From JAXDAY01 sp034679345 (GTDB lineage Bacteria; Eisenbacteria; RBG-16-71-46; CAIMUX01; VGJL01): DNA of 64,000 nt. Within the stretch, counting starts at the first letter, position 1, and the number at the start of each line of letters is the position of its first letter. The DNA lies in the NCBI GenBank assembly GCA_034679345.1, contig JAXDAY010000004.1, forward strand, positions 1-64,000, given 5' to 3'. Below the pieces are notes generated by a model that worked only from the letters and a program-made list of their open reading frames with translations, did no database searches and was not told the DNA's origin. The position numbers were made by a program, and so were the translations under genes. Positions 41,636 through 53,416 of the stretch are shown piece by piece.

Positions 41636-42810
41636 GCGCGGATTCCATCGGCATCGAGGCTGTTCAGGATCTCGGCGGGTGTGAGCCCCCCCTTCGCCGC
41701 GGTGCCGACCATCAGGCGGGCGTAGGCGAGACTCGAGGCGTCATGCGCGTCGGGGTCGATCGAGACCGCCACTCCCATCGCGCGGGCGACGGGGATGGTT
41801 CGCCAGTCCAGATCGAGTCGCATCGGATGCGCGTTGAACTCGACGGCGACGCGCTCCCGAGCGCAGACGGCCAGCAGGCGCTCGATGTCGATCTCGTAGG
41901 GCGCCTTGCCCGGGAGCAGGCGCGCCGTGGGATGCCCCCAGTGGGTCGTCGCGGGATGGCTCAGGGCGCGCTCGACTCTCCGGGTCATCGCCTCGCGCCC
42001 CATCTCGAATTCGCCATGCACGGAAACGATCACGAAATCGAGCATGCCGAGAAGATCGTCGTCATAGTCCAGCGTTCCATCGGGTCGGATGTCGGATTCG
42101 ACCCCATGGAGGATCCGAAGGCCCGGATGCCGGGTCCTGGCGGCCTCGACCGCGTCGCGCTGCGCGAGAAGCCTCTCCGGGGTCAGTCCGTTGGCGATCG
42201 GAGCACTCTGGGAGTGGTCGCTGATTCCGATCCAGGAGTATCCGAGCCGCTCCGCCTCGCAGGCGATCTCATCGAGGTCGGATCGTCCGTCGGTGTCGGT
42301 CGTGTGGATGTGGAAGACTCCACGGATCGATTCGGGGCCGATCAGATGGCAAGTCGCCGTCGCTTCCTCCACGGCCGTCTCGCGCAGGAGCGGATGGATC
42401 GGCTCGAGCCCGAGCGCCCGGTAGAGCCCCTTCTCATCCGTGGGGACCGGCCGACCCTCCAGTCGCAGACCCATGGGGTCGAAGCCGTATCCGCGGGCCG
42501 CGGCGCGACGGGCGAGCGACTCGCGATGCTCACGACTCGCGCTCTCGTAGAGCCAGCAACCATCGAAGCTCTCGCGACCCCTCCAGAGGATGCGCACAGG
42601 GATGCCGGATGCGGATGGACGCACCTCGTCGCGCGGAAGCTCCCCATCGGCGACCTCCGCCAGCAAGGTCACCTCCGAGACGGTCTCGAGCTGGCGGCGC
42701 AGCTCGCCGGCGATCTCGATGCGAGGCGAGCGGGTCGAGATCTCGACGAGAGCCGCCTCCGCGGCGGCCCAGGCATCGGGGAGGAGGTAACGCCTTGCCC
42801 CCATGCCCAT
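41608..42810 (-). CDS. PHP phosphoesterase with degenerate PolX palm
   Basis: The 400-residue protein corresponds to the C-terminal two thirds of bacterial DNA polymerase X. Residues about 32-150 are a palm/thumb remnant (IEIAGELRRQLETVSEVTLL). The polymerase Asp pair normally following the GSLRR-ET segment (DxD) is replaced by SEVT, so polymerase activity should be lost. The N-terminal 8-kDa and fingers domains are absent. Residues about 165-400 are a full PHP domain (FHIHTTDTDGRSDL, GISDHSQS, HGVESDI, WGHPTARLL, EFNAHPMRLDLDW, IDPDAHD) with metal ligands intact. Likely a nuclease or phosphatase in repair; it sits between elbB and nth. Confidence 0.8.
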   Translation of the reverse strand: MGMGARRYLLPDAWAAAEAALVEISTRSPRIEIAGELRRQLETVSEVTLLAEVADGELPRDEVRPSASGIPVRILWRGRESFDGCWLYESASREHRESLARRAAARGYGFDPMGLRLEGRPVPTDEKGLYRALGLEPIHPLLRETAVEEATATCHLIGPESIRGVFHIHTTDTDGRSDLDEIACEAERLGYSWIGISDHSQSAPIANGLTPERLLAQRDAVEAARTRHPGLRILHGVESDIRPDGTLDYDDDLLGMLDFVIVSVHGEFEMGREAMTRRVERALSHPATTHWGHPTARLLPGKAPYEIDIERLLAVCARERVAVEFNAHPMRLDLDWRTIPVARAMGVAVSIDPDAHDASSLAYARLMVGTAAKGGLTPAEILNSLDADGIRAWLTTRRRP

Positions 42811-42816
42811 GCGCCC

Positions 42817-43485
42817 CTACCGGATCATCCCGAGGAGATCCTGGACGAGCTTCGCGATCCCGCGCGAAACATCGGCGATCGTGGGGCCGAGCATATAGGC
42901 CGGGGTGGTGACGATCCGGTGTTCGGAATCGACCAAGGTCTCGTCGACCCGCCGCTGCTCATGCGCCGCGCCCATGGCGATGATCTTCGCGGCCGTCTCG
43001 GCATCATCGCCGATCGTGACGCGGATCCGTGTCCCGGCCCGCCCGAAGACGCGCGCCAGGATGACCGGGGCGATGCAGATCGCGCCGATCGGCTTCTTGG
43101 CCGCGTGCATCTCGAGCAAGAGCCGCTCGACTTCGGGGTGGACCGCGCACTCGGCTCCGGCGATGGCGAAGTCGCTTAGATTCTTCGCGGCGCCGTAGCC
43201 GCCGGGAAGCACCAGCGCGTCGATCTCGGCGGCGCGCAGTTCCCGGATATCGCGAATCTTCCCGCGCGCGATCCGGGCCGACTCGACGAGGACGTTGCGC
43301 GTCTCGCCCAGCGGAGCGCGCGCGCGATGATCGATGACATCCCTCTGGGGCGCGTCGGGCGCTGCGATGACCGGCTCGGCTCCCGCGCGACTGATCTCGA
43401 GCAGAGTGAGGACGGCCTCGTGGATCTCGCTGCCGTCGCTGGCCCCGCAACCGGAGAGGATCACCCCGACCTTGCGCTGAGACAT
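42817..43485 (-). CDS. elbB: ElbB-type DJ-1/PfpI family protein (glyoxalase III-like)
   Basis: The 222-residue DJ-1/PfpI-superfamily protein closely resembles ElbB, with VGVILSGCGASDGSEIHEAV, LVLPGGYGAAKNLSDFA, the nucleophile elbow GAICIAPVIL and the C-terminal VTTPAYMLGPTIADV. E. coli ElbB has glyoxalase activity and was linked to isoprenoid production. The next convergent neighbourhood includes dxs 928 bases away on the other strand, only a suggestive link. AAGGAGGG lies 4 bases before ATG 43485. The PHP gene starts 6 bases downstream, so elbB-PHP-nth form an operon. Confidence 0.88.
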   Translation of the reverse strand: MSQRKVGVILSGCGASDGSEIHEAVLTLLEISRAGAEPVIAAPDAPQRDVIDHRARAPLGETRNVLVESARIARGKIRDIRELRAAEIDALVLPGGYGAAKNLSDFAIAGAECAVHPEVERLLLEMHAAKKPIGAICIAPVILARVFGRAGTRIRVTIGDDAETAAKIIAMGAAHEQRRVDETLVDSEHRIVTTPAYMLGPTIADVSRGIAKLVQDLLGMIR

Positions 43486-43650
43486 CCCACCCTCCTTCCG
43501 TGCCGCCGGAAAGCCCCCGCTTCGACTCGCGCGAACCATAGCGCAGCCCTTCGGCCTCCACAAGCGCCCGGCCCGGGTGTACGATTCCAGCGCCGCGGGG
43601 GCGAGCAGCCTGCGCGGGACCCGGCGGCCGGCGGGAGCATCGGAGGCGAG

Positions 43651-44358
43651 ATGGAAGGCGGAGCGTTCGACGAGTTCGCGGAGCTCTATGACATTTGGTT
43701 CCTGAAGAACCGCAACGTGCTCGAGTCGGAGATCCTCCTGCTGAAGCGATTCCTCCTGGATCCGGGGCGATGCCTCAGCGTGGGCTGCGGAAGCGGCCTC
43801 TTCGAGTGGCTCCTGCGCAAGGATCATGGAATTCTCATCACCCACGGGTTGGAGCCCGCCGAGGGGATGGGAGCGATCGCGGCCCGGCGCGGACTCGAGG
43901 TGAAGGCCGGGACCGCCGAGGATCTGCCGTACGGCGAGGGGGAGTTCGACACGGTGCTCCTGAATGGCACGCCGAGCTACCTCAGCGATCTCGCCCGCGC
44001 CCTCTCGGAGGCCTTCCGGGTCCTGCGCCCCGGGGGCCGGCTGGTCGTGGCGGATGTCCCGGGCCCAAGCTCCTACGGCCTGCTGTACCGTCTGGCGGCG
44101 CGCGTGGGCTCGTGGGACGACCCCGAGATCTCGGCCAGCGCGCCCCGAGATCCGTATCCGGTCGAGTTCGTCCGCGCGGCGCACTGGCGCTCGACCGAAG
44201 AGCTCACCGCGGCGCTCCTCGCCGCGGGATTCACCGAGCCGGAATACGCCCAGACGCTGCTCACCCACCCGAAGTACTCGAACGATTCGGTCCAGCAGCC
44301 CGTGGATGGTTTCGATCGCGGCGACTATGTCGCCGTCCGCGCGCTGCGCGCGCAGTAG
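43651..44358 (+). CDS. SAM-dependent class I methyltransferase
   Basis: The 235-residue methyltransferase (Methyltransf_11-like) has motif I CLSVGCGSGLFEWLL, motif II ITHGLEPAEGMGAIA, TAEDLPYGEGEFDTVLLNGT and LRPGGRLVVADVPG. The N-terminal FAELYDIWFLKNRNVLESEI is typical of the UbiE-like group, whose acceptors vary. ATG 43651 has CGGAGG at 5 bases. It is divergent from elbB, with 165 bases between. TACGAT (43580-43585) could be its -10 box. Confidence 0.8.
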   Translation: MEGGAFDEFAELYDIWFLKNRNVLESEILLLKRFLLDPGRCLSVGCGSGLFEWLLRKDHGILITHGLEPAEGMGAIAARRGLEVKAGTAEDLPYGEGEFDTVLLNGTPSYLSDLARALSEAFRVLRPGGRLVVADVPGPSSYGLLYRLAARVGSWDDPEISASAPRDPYPVEFVRAAHWRSTEELTAALLAAGFTEPEYAQTLLTHPKYSNDSVQQPVDGFDRGDYVAVRALRAQ

Positions 44359-44374
44359 CCGGCCGGGCGAGTCC

Positions 44375-44404
44375 TTGACACCCTCGCCGCGTCGGTCCTA
44401 GCCT
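44375..44404 (+). promoter_or_regulatory. Promoter of dxs
   Basis: TTGACA (44375-44380), an 18-bp spacer and TAGCCT (44399-44404) end 8 bases before the dxs ATG. A transcription start about 7 bases after the -10 box would fall at or next to the ATG, giving a leaderless mRNA. The -35 is perfect; the -10 is weak. Confidence 0.5.
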
Positions 44405-44412
44405 GGTTTGAA

Positions 44413-46347
44413 ATGTCGAATCCACACGATTATCCCCTCCTCTCCCGAGTCGACAGCCCGGGAGACCTCAAGCTCCTCTCCGTCGACGAACTGGAGTCGC
44501 TGTGCGGGGAGCTGCGGGCCTATGTGTGGGACACGGTCACGCGCGTCGGCGGGCATCTCTCGGCAAGCCTCGGAGTGGTGGAGCTGACCGTCGCCCTGCA
44601 CTATCTGTTCGATTCGCCGCGTGATCGCATCGTGTGGGACGTCGGGCACCAATCCTATATTCACAAGGTACTCACGGGGAGGCGCGACCTCCTGCCGACC
44701 ATCCGACAGCTCGGAGGGATCAGCGGTTTCTGCAAGCGCAGCGAGAGCCCGCACGACGCCTTCGGCGCGGGGCACGCCAGCACCGCGATCTCTGCCGCGC
44801 TCGGGATCGCGGCGGCGCGCGACCTCGCCGGCGAGGACTACCGAGTCGTCGCCGTGGTCGGGGACGGGGGAATGACCGGCGGCCTGGCGTATGAGGGGCT
44901 GAACAACGCCGGGGCGTCGGGACGGCGCCTCGTCGTGATCCTGAACGACAACAAGATGTCGATCTCGCCGAACGTCGGAGCGCTCTCCCGCTACCTGACC
45001 GGGATCATCGCGAGCCCCCGCTTCAACAAGGCGAAGGCCGACGTCTGGCGGCTCTCCGAGCACTTTCCCAAGACGACGCTCTTCCGGCAGATGGTCCGCA
45101 GGGTCGAGGAGAGCCTGAAGGGGCTGCTCGTTCCTGGGATGCTCTTCGAGGACCTGGGTTTCCGCTACCTCGGCCCCATCGACGGGCACAATCTACGCGC
45201 GCTGCTCGTCGTCCTCGACCGCGTGAAGTCGATGGACGGACCGATCCTCCTGCATGTGGCCACCCAGAAGGGCAAGGGGATCGCCCTCGCGGAAGGCGAC
45301 CCGCTCAAGTACCACGGCGTGAAGGCGCTCGTGCCCAAGAACGGCAAGCTCGAGCCGCCCGCGCCGAAGCCGACCTACACCGACGTCTTCGGCCGTCTGG
45401 TCCCGCGACTGGCGACGGAGGACGGGCGCGTCGTCGCGGTGACCGCCGCCATGGCCGAGGGAACCGGGCTGGTGGAGATGGCCCACAGCTTCCCCGACCG
45501 CTTCTTCGACGTGGGGATCGCCGAGGCGCACGCCGTCACATTCAGCGCCGGCGCCGCGACGGCCGGGCGACGGCCGATCGCCGCGATCTACTCGACGTTT
45601 CTCCAGCGCGCCTATGACCAGATCGTGCACGATGTCGCCCTGCAGCACCTGCCGGTCGTCTTCTGCCTCGATCGTGCGGGGCTCGTCGGGGAGGACGGGC
45701 CGACGCACCATGGTTGTTTCGACCTGGCCTACCTCTCATGCGTGCCCGAGCTGATCGTCTGCGCGCCGAAAGACGGTCGCGAGCTGTGCGATCTCATCCA
45801 TACGGGGCTCGGGCAGGACCGACCCTTCGCCGTCCGATACCCGCGCGACACGATCCCCGACGCGGTCACCCTCGAGCAGATCGACACCATTCCGCTGCGC
45901 CGGATCGAGATCGGATCCTGGGAGCGCCTCCGCCCGGGCAGCGGCTTCGTGCTCCTGGCCGTCGGCTCGATGGTCGGCCCCGCCCTCGAGTGCGCCGCGC
46001 GTCTCGACGCCCTCGGCGAGCCGGCGGGGGTGGTCAACTGCCGGTTCGTCAAACCGATGGATGAGGGCATGCTCCGTGAGATCCTCGGCTCCGCCACGCG
46101 GATCGTCACCCTCGAGGAGGGGGCGCCCGGCGGAGGGTTCGGTTCCCAGATCGCCCGATGGGCCGCCCAGATTGATCCCGGACCCCGGGTGCTCGCCATT
46201 GGCCTGCCCGATGCCTTCGTGGAGCACGGCAGGCGATCGGTCCTGCTCGAGCGGGCCGGGCTCTCCGTGGACGCAATCCACGAGAGAATCGTCCATTGGG
46301 CGCTCGAGCGTCGAGCCTCCGCGGCTCCGGCCTCCCGGAGAGTCTGA
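44413..46347 (+). CDS. dxs: 1-Deoxy-D-xylulose-5-phosphate synthase
   Basis: The 644-residue thiamine-diphosphate enzyme makes DXP from pyruvate and glyceraldehyde-3-phosphate, the first step of the MEP isoprenoid route. Signature parts are SLGVVELTVALHYLFDSP, DVGHQSYIHKVLTGR, the diphosphate-binding GDGGMTGGLAYEGLNNAG with NDNKMSISPNVG, FFDVGIAEAHAVTFSAG and LDRAGLVGEDGPTHHG. No Shine-Dalgarno is seen before ATG 44413; a promoter ends 8 bases upstream, so leaderless initiation is likely. Length is normal. Confidence 0.93.
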   Translation: MSNPHDYPLLSRVDSPGDLKLLSVDELESLCGELRAYVWDTVTRVGGHLSASLGVVELTVALHYLFDSPRDRIVWDVGHQSYIHKVLTGRRDLLPTIRQLGGISGFCKRSESPHDAFGAGHASTAISAALGIAAARDLAGEDYRVVAVVGDGGMTGGLAYEGLNNAGASGRRLVVILNDNKMSISPNVGALSRYLTGIIASPRFNKAKADVWRLSEHFPKTTLFRQMVRRVEESLKGLLVPGMLFEDLGFRYLGPIDGHNLRALLVVLDRVKSMDGPILLHVATQKGKGIALAEGDPLKYHGVKALVPKNGKLEPPAPKPTYTDVFGRLVPRLATEDGRVVAVTAAMAEGTGLVEMAHSFPDRFFDVGIAEAHAVTFSAGAATAGRRPIAAIYSTFLQRAYDQIVHDVALQHLPVVFCLDRAGLVGEDGPTHHGCFDLAYLSCVPELIVCAPKDGRELCDLIHTGLGQDRPFAVRYPRDTIPDAVTLEQIDTIPLRRIEIGSWERLRPGSGFVLLAVGSMVGPALECAARLDALGEPAGVVNCRFVKPMDEGMLREILGSATRIVTLEEGAPGGGFGSQIARWAAQIDPGPRVLAIGLPDAFVEHGRRSVLLERAGLSVDAIHERIVHWALERRASAAPASRRV

Positions 46348-46405
46348 CCGAGTTCTCAAGATCCCCGTCGCTCGGGTCGAAACCGAATGAGGGGGATCGA
46401 TCGCC

Positions 46406-49614
<3,209 letters not shown>

Positions 49615-49618
<4 letters not shown>

Positions 49619-49644
49619 CAGCCCCGCGACTCGCTTCCTAAGAT
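49615..49644 (+). promoter_or_regulatory. Promoter upstream of pepA
   Basis: TTGACA (49615-49620), an 18-bp spacer and TAAGAT (49639-49644) overlap the end of the hybrid kinase gene by four bases. The following bases are unusually AT-rich for this region. Confidence 0.55.
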
Positions 49645-49661
49645 ACGCTGTTACTAGCGTA
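49644..49661. promoter_or_regulatory. Inverted repeat at the pepA transcription start
   Basis: TACGCT and AGCGTA are perfect 6-base arms separated by GTTACT, immediately after the -10 box. This is where an operator or start-site hairpin would sit. The regulator is unknown. Confidence 0.4.
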
Positions 49662-49770
49662 AATCTATTTAGTTACGGAGTTCCGCATGCCGCCGCGGCG
49701 GGGCGATCGAGCGCCGGAGGCTGCGTGGCGTCTCTCGTCGAATGTGGGAAATCTGGGATTGGAGGATTCG

Positions 49771-51288
49771 ATGTCGTACGAGGCGGTGCGCGGGCGCGTC
49801 CTGCTTGCCGGGAATCTGGCCGGAGCCGAGACGGAAGTGGCGATCCTGGGCCTCACGGAAGGGGATCCGCCGAGCGGCCTGTCACTCGAATTGGACCGCG
49901 CATCCGGCGGCGTGATCGCGCGCGCGAGCGCCGCCGGGGACTTCAAGGGAGAGCCGAACGAAACGCTCGTGCTCTATCCGGCCGAGGGGAAGGCGCGGCG
50001 ACTGCTGCTCGTGGGCCTCGGGAAGGCGGCGCAGCTGAACGCCGAGAAGATCCGGGCCGCCGCGGCGACGGCCGCGAGGCGGGCCCGGGACCTGGGCGCC
50101 AAGAAAGCGGCGGCGCTCCTGTTCGGCCAGGGGACGCCGGTGAGCGCCCCGGAAGCAGGGCAGGCATTTGCGGAAGGCGCGATCCTCGGCACTTATCAGT
50201 ACATCGAATACAAGACGAAGGACCGCGACAAGGTGAAGATCCTGGAGCACCTCGAGGTCTATCTTCCGGATGAGAAGATCCTGGCCGAGGCGGCGCCCGC
50301 ATTCGCCCGTGGAGAGCGGATCGCGGATGCGACCAACTACGCGCGCTCGCTCGCGAGCCATCCCGGAAACCACGCCACCCCCAGCTTCCTCGCGGCCGAG
50401 GCGGAGAAGATCGCCCTCGCCCAGAAGCTCGGCTGCACGATTCTCGACGCGGCGAAGATGAAGGAGCTCGGGATGGGGGCGCTGCTCGGAGTGGCCCAGG
50501 GATCTCACGAGCCGGCCCGTTTCATCCTCCTCGAGTACGATTGCGGGAGGAAAGACGCGCCGACGGTGGCCCTGGTGGGCAAGGGGCTCACGTTTGACGC
50601 GGGAGGAATCTCCATCAAGCCCTCGGCGAAGATGGAGGAGATGAAGTACGACATGTGCGGCGGGGCCGCGGTGCTCGGAGTCATGTCGATCATCCGGGAC
50701 CTCGAGGTGGGCGTGAACGTCGTTGCCGCCGTTCCCTCGACCGAGAATCTGCCCGGGGGCGGCGCCTATAAACCCGGCGACATCCTGCGCTCATTCTCGG
50801 GTAAGACGATCGAGGTCCAGAACTGCGACGCCGAGGGGCGCCTGATCCTCGCCGATGCGCTGAGCTACGTCGCGCAGAAACACAAGCCGGCCGCCATCAT
50901 CGATCTCGCCACCCTGACCGGGGCGGTCGTGATCGCGCTGGGTCACTATGGCGCCGCCCTCCTGGCGAATGACGACGCCCTCGCGGGCAGGGTCGAGGAG
51001 GCGAGCCGTCGTTCGGGGGACCGTCTCTGGCGGCTTCCGATCTGGGAGGAGATGGGGGACCATCTGAAGAGCGATTTCGCGGACGTCAAGAACATCGCCG
51101 ATGGGAGCGCGGGGGGCGGAACGATCGCGGGCGCGGCGTTCCTCTCGAACTTCGTCGATTCGACCCCGTGGGCGCATATCGACATCGCGGGCACAGCCTG
51201 GTGGGAGAAGGACCGCCCGCATCTTCCCAAGGGACCAAGCGGCTTTGGAGTGCGACTCCTTGCCGAGCTGCTCCGGTCCTGGGCTTGA
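49771..51288 (+). CDS. pepA: Leucyl aminopeptidase (M17)
   Basis: The 505-residue M17 metallopeptidase removes N-terminal amino acids in the cytosol. The catalytic C-terminal half has VALVGKGLTFDAGGISIKPS with active-site Lys, KYDMCGGAAVLGVM, and the signature NCDAEGRLILADAL, where the usual NTDAEGRL has Thr replaced by Cys. The metal-binding Asp and Glu and the catalytic Arg are retained. The start is ATG 49771 (GGAGG 5 bases upstream), 127 bases after a TTGACA promoter. It heads a run of co-directional genes through def. Confidence 0.9.
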   Translation: MSYEAVRGRVLLAGNLAGAETEVAILGLTEGDPPSGLSLELDRASGGVIARASAAGDFKGEPNETLVLYPAEGKARRLLLVGLGKAAQLNAEKIRAAAATAARRARDLGAKKAAALLFGQGTPVSAPEAGQAFAEGAILGTYQYIEYKTKDRDKVKILEHLEVYLPDEKILAEAAPAFARGERIADATNYARSLASHPGNHATPSFLAAEAEKIALAQKLGCTILDAAKMKELGMGALLGVAQGSHEPARFILLEYDCGRKDAPTVALVGKGLTFDAGGISIKPSAKMEEMKYDMCGGAAVLGVMSIIRDLEVGVNVVAAVPSTENLPGGGAYKPGDILRSFSGKTIEVQNCDAEGRLILADALSYVAQKHKPAAIIDLATLTGAVVIALGHYGAALLANDDALAGRVEEASRRSGDRLWRLPIWEEMGDHLKSDFADVKNIADGSAGGGTIAGAAFLSNFVDSTPWAHIDIAGTAWWEKDRPHLPKGPSGFGVRLLAELLRSWA

Positions 51289-51311
51289 AAGACACGAAGG
51301 AGGCCGCGACG

Positions 51312-52247
51312 ATGCCGCACCGCCACCACCGACTCGTGATCCTGGGGACCGGCCCCGCCGGACTCACGGCTGCCCTCTACGCGGCCCGCGCCGACCTGGA
51401 GCCGCTGGTCATCGACGGGACGCAGCCGGGAGGGCAGTTGATGATCACGACCGAGGTCGAGAACTATCCCGGGTTCCCGCAAGGGATCACGGGGCCGGAG
51501 CTCATGCAGCACTTCCGCGACCAGGCGGAGAAGTTCGGAGCGAAGATCGAATCGGGCACCGTCTCCACGGCCGATCTCGCCGCCAAGCCGATCCGACTCG
51601 ATCTCGAGGGGACCGGCGTGGCCTGTGACGCTCTCATCATCGCGACCGGCGCCTCCGCGCGATGGCTCGACATCCCATCGGAGCGGGCGCTCATGGGCCA
51701 CGGCGTGAGCGCCTGCGCCACCTGCGACGGCTTCTTCTTCAAGGGCAAAGAGATCGCGGTCGTGGGAGGAGGGGACACCGCGATGGAGGAGGCGACCTTC
51801 CTCACGAAGTTCGCTTCCAAGGTGACGGTCATCCACCGCCGGGACGAGCTCCGCGCGTCGAAGGCGATGCAGGAACGGGCCCGCGCGAACGAGAAGATCG
51901 CGTTCAAGTGGAACAGCGTTGTGGTCGAAGTTCTCGATCCCCGCGAGAAGAAAGTGACGGGTCTGCGGCTGAAGGACACCGTCAACGGCGCCGAGGAGGT
52001 GATGCCGGTCGAGGGGCTTTTCCTCGCGATCGGCCACGTGCCGAACACCGCTCCCTTCGTGGGACAGATCGAGATGGATCCGAACGGCTACATCGTCACC
52101 CAGGGGAAGTCGACCCGCACGAGCCTGCCCGGCGTCTTCGCCTGCGGAGACGTCCAGGACCATGTCTACAGGCAGGCGATCAGCGCCGCCGGGTCGGGGT
52201 GCATGGCGGCCCTGGATGCCGAGCGGTTCCTCTCGGGAGTCCACTAG
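51312..52247 (+). CDS. trxB: Thioredoxin reductase
   Basis: The 311-residue flavoprotein has an FAD-binding ILGTGPAGLTAALYAARA, QPGGQLMITTEVENYPGF, the redox site ACATCDGFFF (CATC) and an NADPH-binding VVGGGDTAMEEATFL. It ends with FACGDVQDHVYRQAISAAG. It reduces thioredoxin with NADPH. ATG 51312 has AAGGAGG 9 bases upstream. The redoxin gene starts at the base after its stop, so the two are expected to be coexpressed and to share a thiol pathway. Confidence 0.93.
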   Translation: MPHRHHRLVILGTGPAGLTAALYAARADLEPLVIDGTQPGGQLMITTEVENYPGFPQGITGPELMQHFRDQAEKFGAKIESGTVSTADLAAKPIRLDLEGTGVACDALIIATGASARWLDIPSERALMGHGVSACATCDGFFFKGKEIAVVGGGDTAMEEATFLTKFASKVTVIHRRDELRASKAMQERARANEKIAFKWNSVVVEVLDPREKKVTGLRLKDTVNGAEEVMPVEGLFLAIGHVPNTAPFVGQIEMDPNGYIVTQGKSTRTSLPGVFACGDVQDHVYRQAISAAGSGCMAALDAERFLSGVH

Positions 52248-52790
52248 ATGCCGCTGGCGGTGGGGGAGAGGGCGCCGGACTTCCGCCTTCGAGCCATCGA
52301 CAACACCTACTGGATCCTTGGCGCGCCCGACTCCAGGCGAAGCGTGCTGGTCGTCTTCTTCCGCCGCGAGTCGAAGGCGTGCCGCGTGCTCTTGCCCTTC
52401 GTCGAGCGCTTGCACCGGAGGCTTCGCAAGCAGGATGCCGAGATCCTCGGGATCTCCCTCGACGGCCATCGGGACGCCCTGGAGTTCGCAGAAGATTATA
52501 CCCTCACCTTCCCGATGCTCCTCGACCCCCCCGACTTCGAGACGGCGCGGCGCTACCGCGTCGAGCAGGTGCCGTTGATCTACCGGCTCGATGCGGATCT
52601 GCGCATCGTCGAGAGCGGCGTCGGCTGGTCGAAGAGCCAGTTCGAGACGCTCGCCGCGCAGTATCTCGAGGCTGTCGGCGCCGGTCCCGCGGGGATCTGG
52701 GAGCCGGGCGACATCGTGCCCGAGTTCGTGGACTCCTTCCCCGTCTCCTTCGCCGAGCCGGGCGGCGCCCCACGGGGTAGCTCCTCATGA
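52248..52790 (+). CDS. Redoxin-domain protein with SxxC site
   Basis: The 180-residue thioredoxin-fold protein of the AhpC/TSA-redoxin type has GERAPDFRLRAIDN, RSVLVVFFRRESKACRVLLP and LGISLDGHRDALEFAED, with a cis-Pro in EQVPLIYRL. The usual first cysteine of the active-site CxxC is Ser42 in ESKAC, leaving only Cys45. It lacks a signal peptide. Directly downstream of trxB, it may be a TrxB/Trx-linked monothiol redox protein or an inactive regulator. It overlaps the LON-domain gene by 4 bases (ATGA). Confidence 0.75.
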   Translation: MPLAVGERAPDFRLRAIDNTYWILGAPDSRRSVLVVFFRRESKACRVLLPFVERLHRRLRKQDAEILGISLDGHRDALEFAEDYTLTFPMLLDPPDFETARRYRVEQVPLIYRLDADLRIVESGVGWSKSQFETLAAQYLEAVGAGPAGIWEPGDIVPEFVDSFPVSFAEPGGAPRGSSS

Positions 52791-53404
52791 GCGGCCCGCT
52801 CCCGCTCTTCCTGCTGGACATCGTCCTGTTGCCGGGCGGCGAGGCGGGACTCCACGTCTTCGAGCCGCGCTACCGAAAGATGATCGCCCGCTGCTTGGGC
52901 GAGCCAGCGAGCTTCGGCCTCGTCCGCGTCCATGACGACGCAATCGCGGGAATCGGATGCGAGGCGGTCATCGCCAAGCTCCTGCGCCGCTACCCCGATG
53001 GCCGGATGGATGTGCGCGTGCGCGGCATCGATCGCATCCGCCTGGGGGAGATTTCCACGCATCCCGACGGCTACTTCCAGGCCGAGGTCTCGCGCATCGA
53101 GGAGGGGCCGGAGGAGATCGATCACTCCCGGGAGGACCGGCTCGAGGAGCGCTATCGCGTTCTGGCTTCCATCGCCGGCGACATTCCCCCCGAACCGCCG
53201 CCGCGTGGCCCACGATGGAGCTTCCGGGTCGCCGACCGGTTGCGGCTCTCGAGTGTGGAGAGGCAGGCCTTGCTCGAAACGATGGGCGAGAACGAACGGC
53301 TGATTCTCGTCGAGGCCCACCTCGACCTCGCCATCGAGGAGACCAAGCGCAGAGAAGAGGCGAAGGCGACGATCCGCGGCAATGGCCGGATCCGCCACGC
53401 TTGA
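52787..53404 (+). CDS. LON peptidase substrate-binding domain protein
   Basis: The 205-residue protein has a LON substrate-binding (LAN) domain: LPLFLLDIVLLPGGEAGLHV, FEPRYRKMIARCL, FGLVRVHDDAIAGIG and VRVRGIDRIRLGE. A helical C-terminal part ends EETKRREEAKATI. It lacks the ATPase and protease parts of Lon. Such stand-alone proteins are widespread and of unclear function. Its start overlaps the redoxin stop by 4 bases, and ETF-QO begins 12 bases after its end. Confidence 0.85.
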   Translation: MSGPLPLFLLDIVLLPGGEAGLHVFEPRYRKMIARCLGEPASFGLVRVHDDAIAGIGCEAVIAKLLRRYPDGRMDVRVRGIDRIRLGEISTHPDGYFQAEVSRIEEGPEEIDHSREDRLEERYRVLASIAGDIPPEPPPRGPRWSFRVADRLRLSSVERQALLETMGENERLILVEAHLDLAIEETKRREEAKATIRGNGRIRHA

Positions 53405-53416
53405 GGGAGTGATGGG

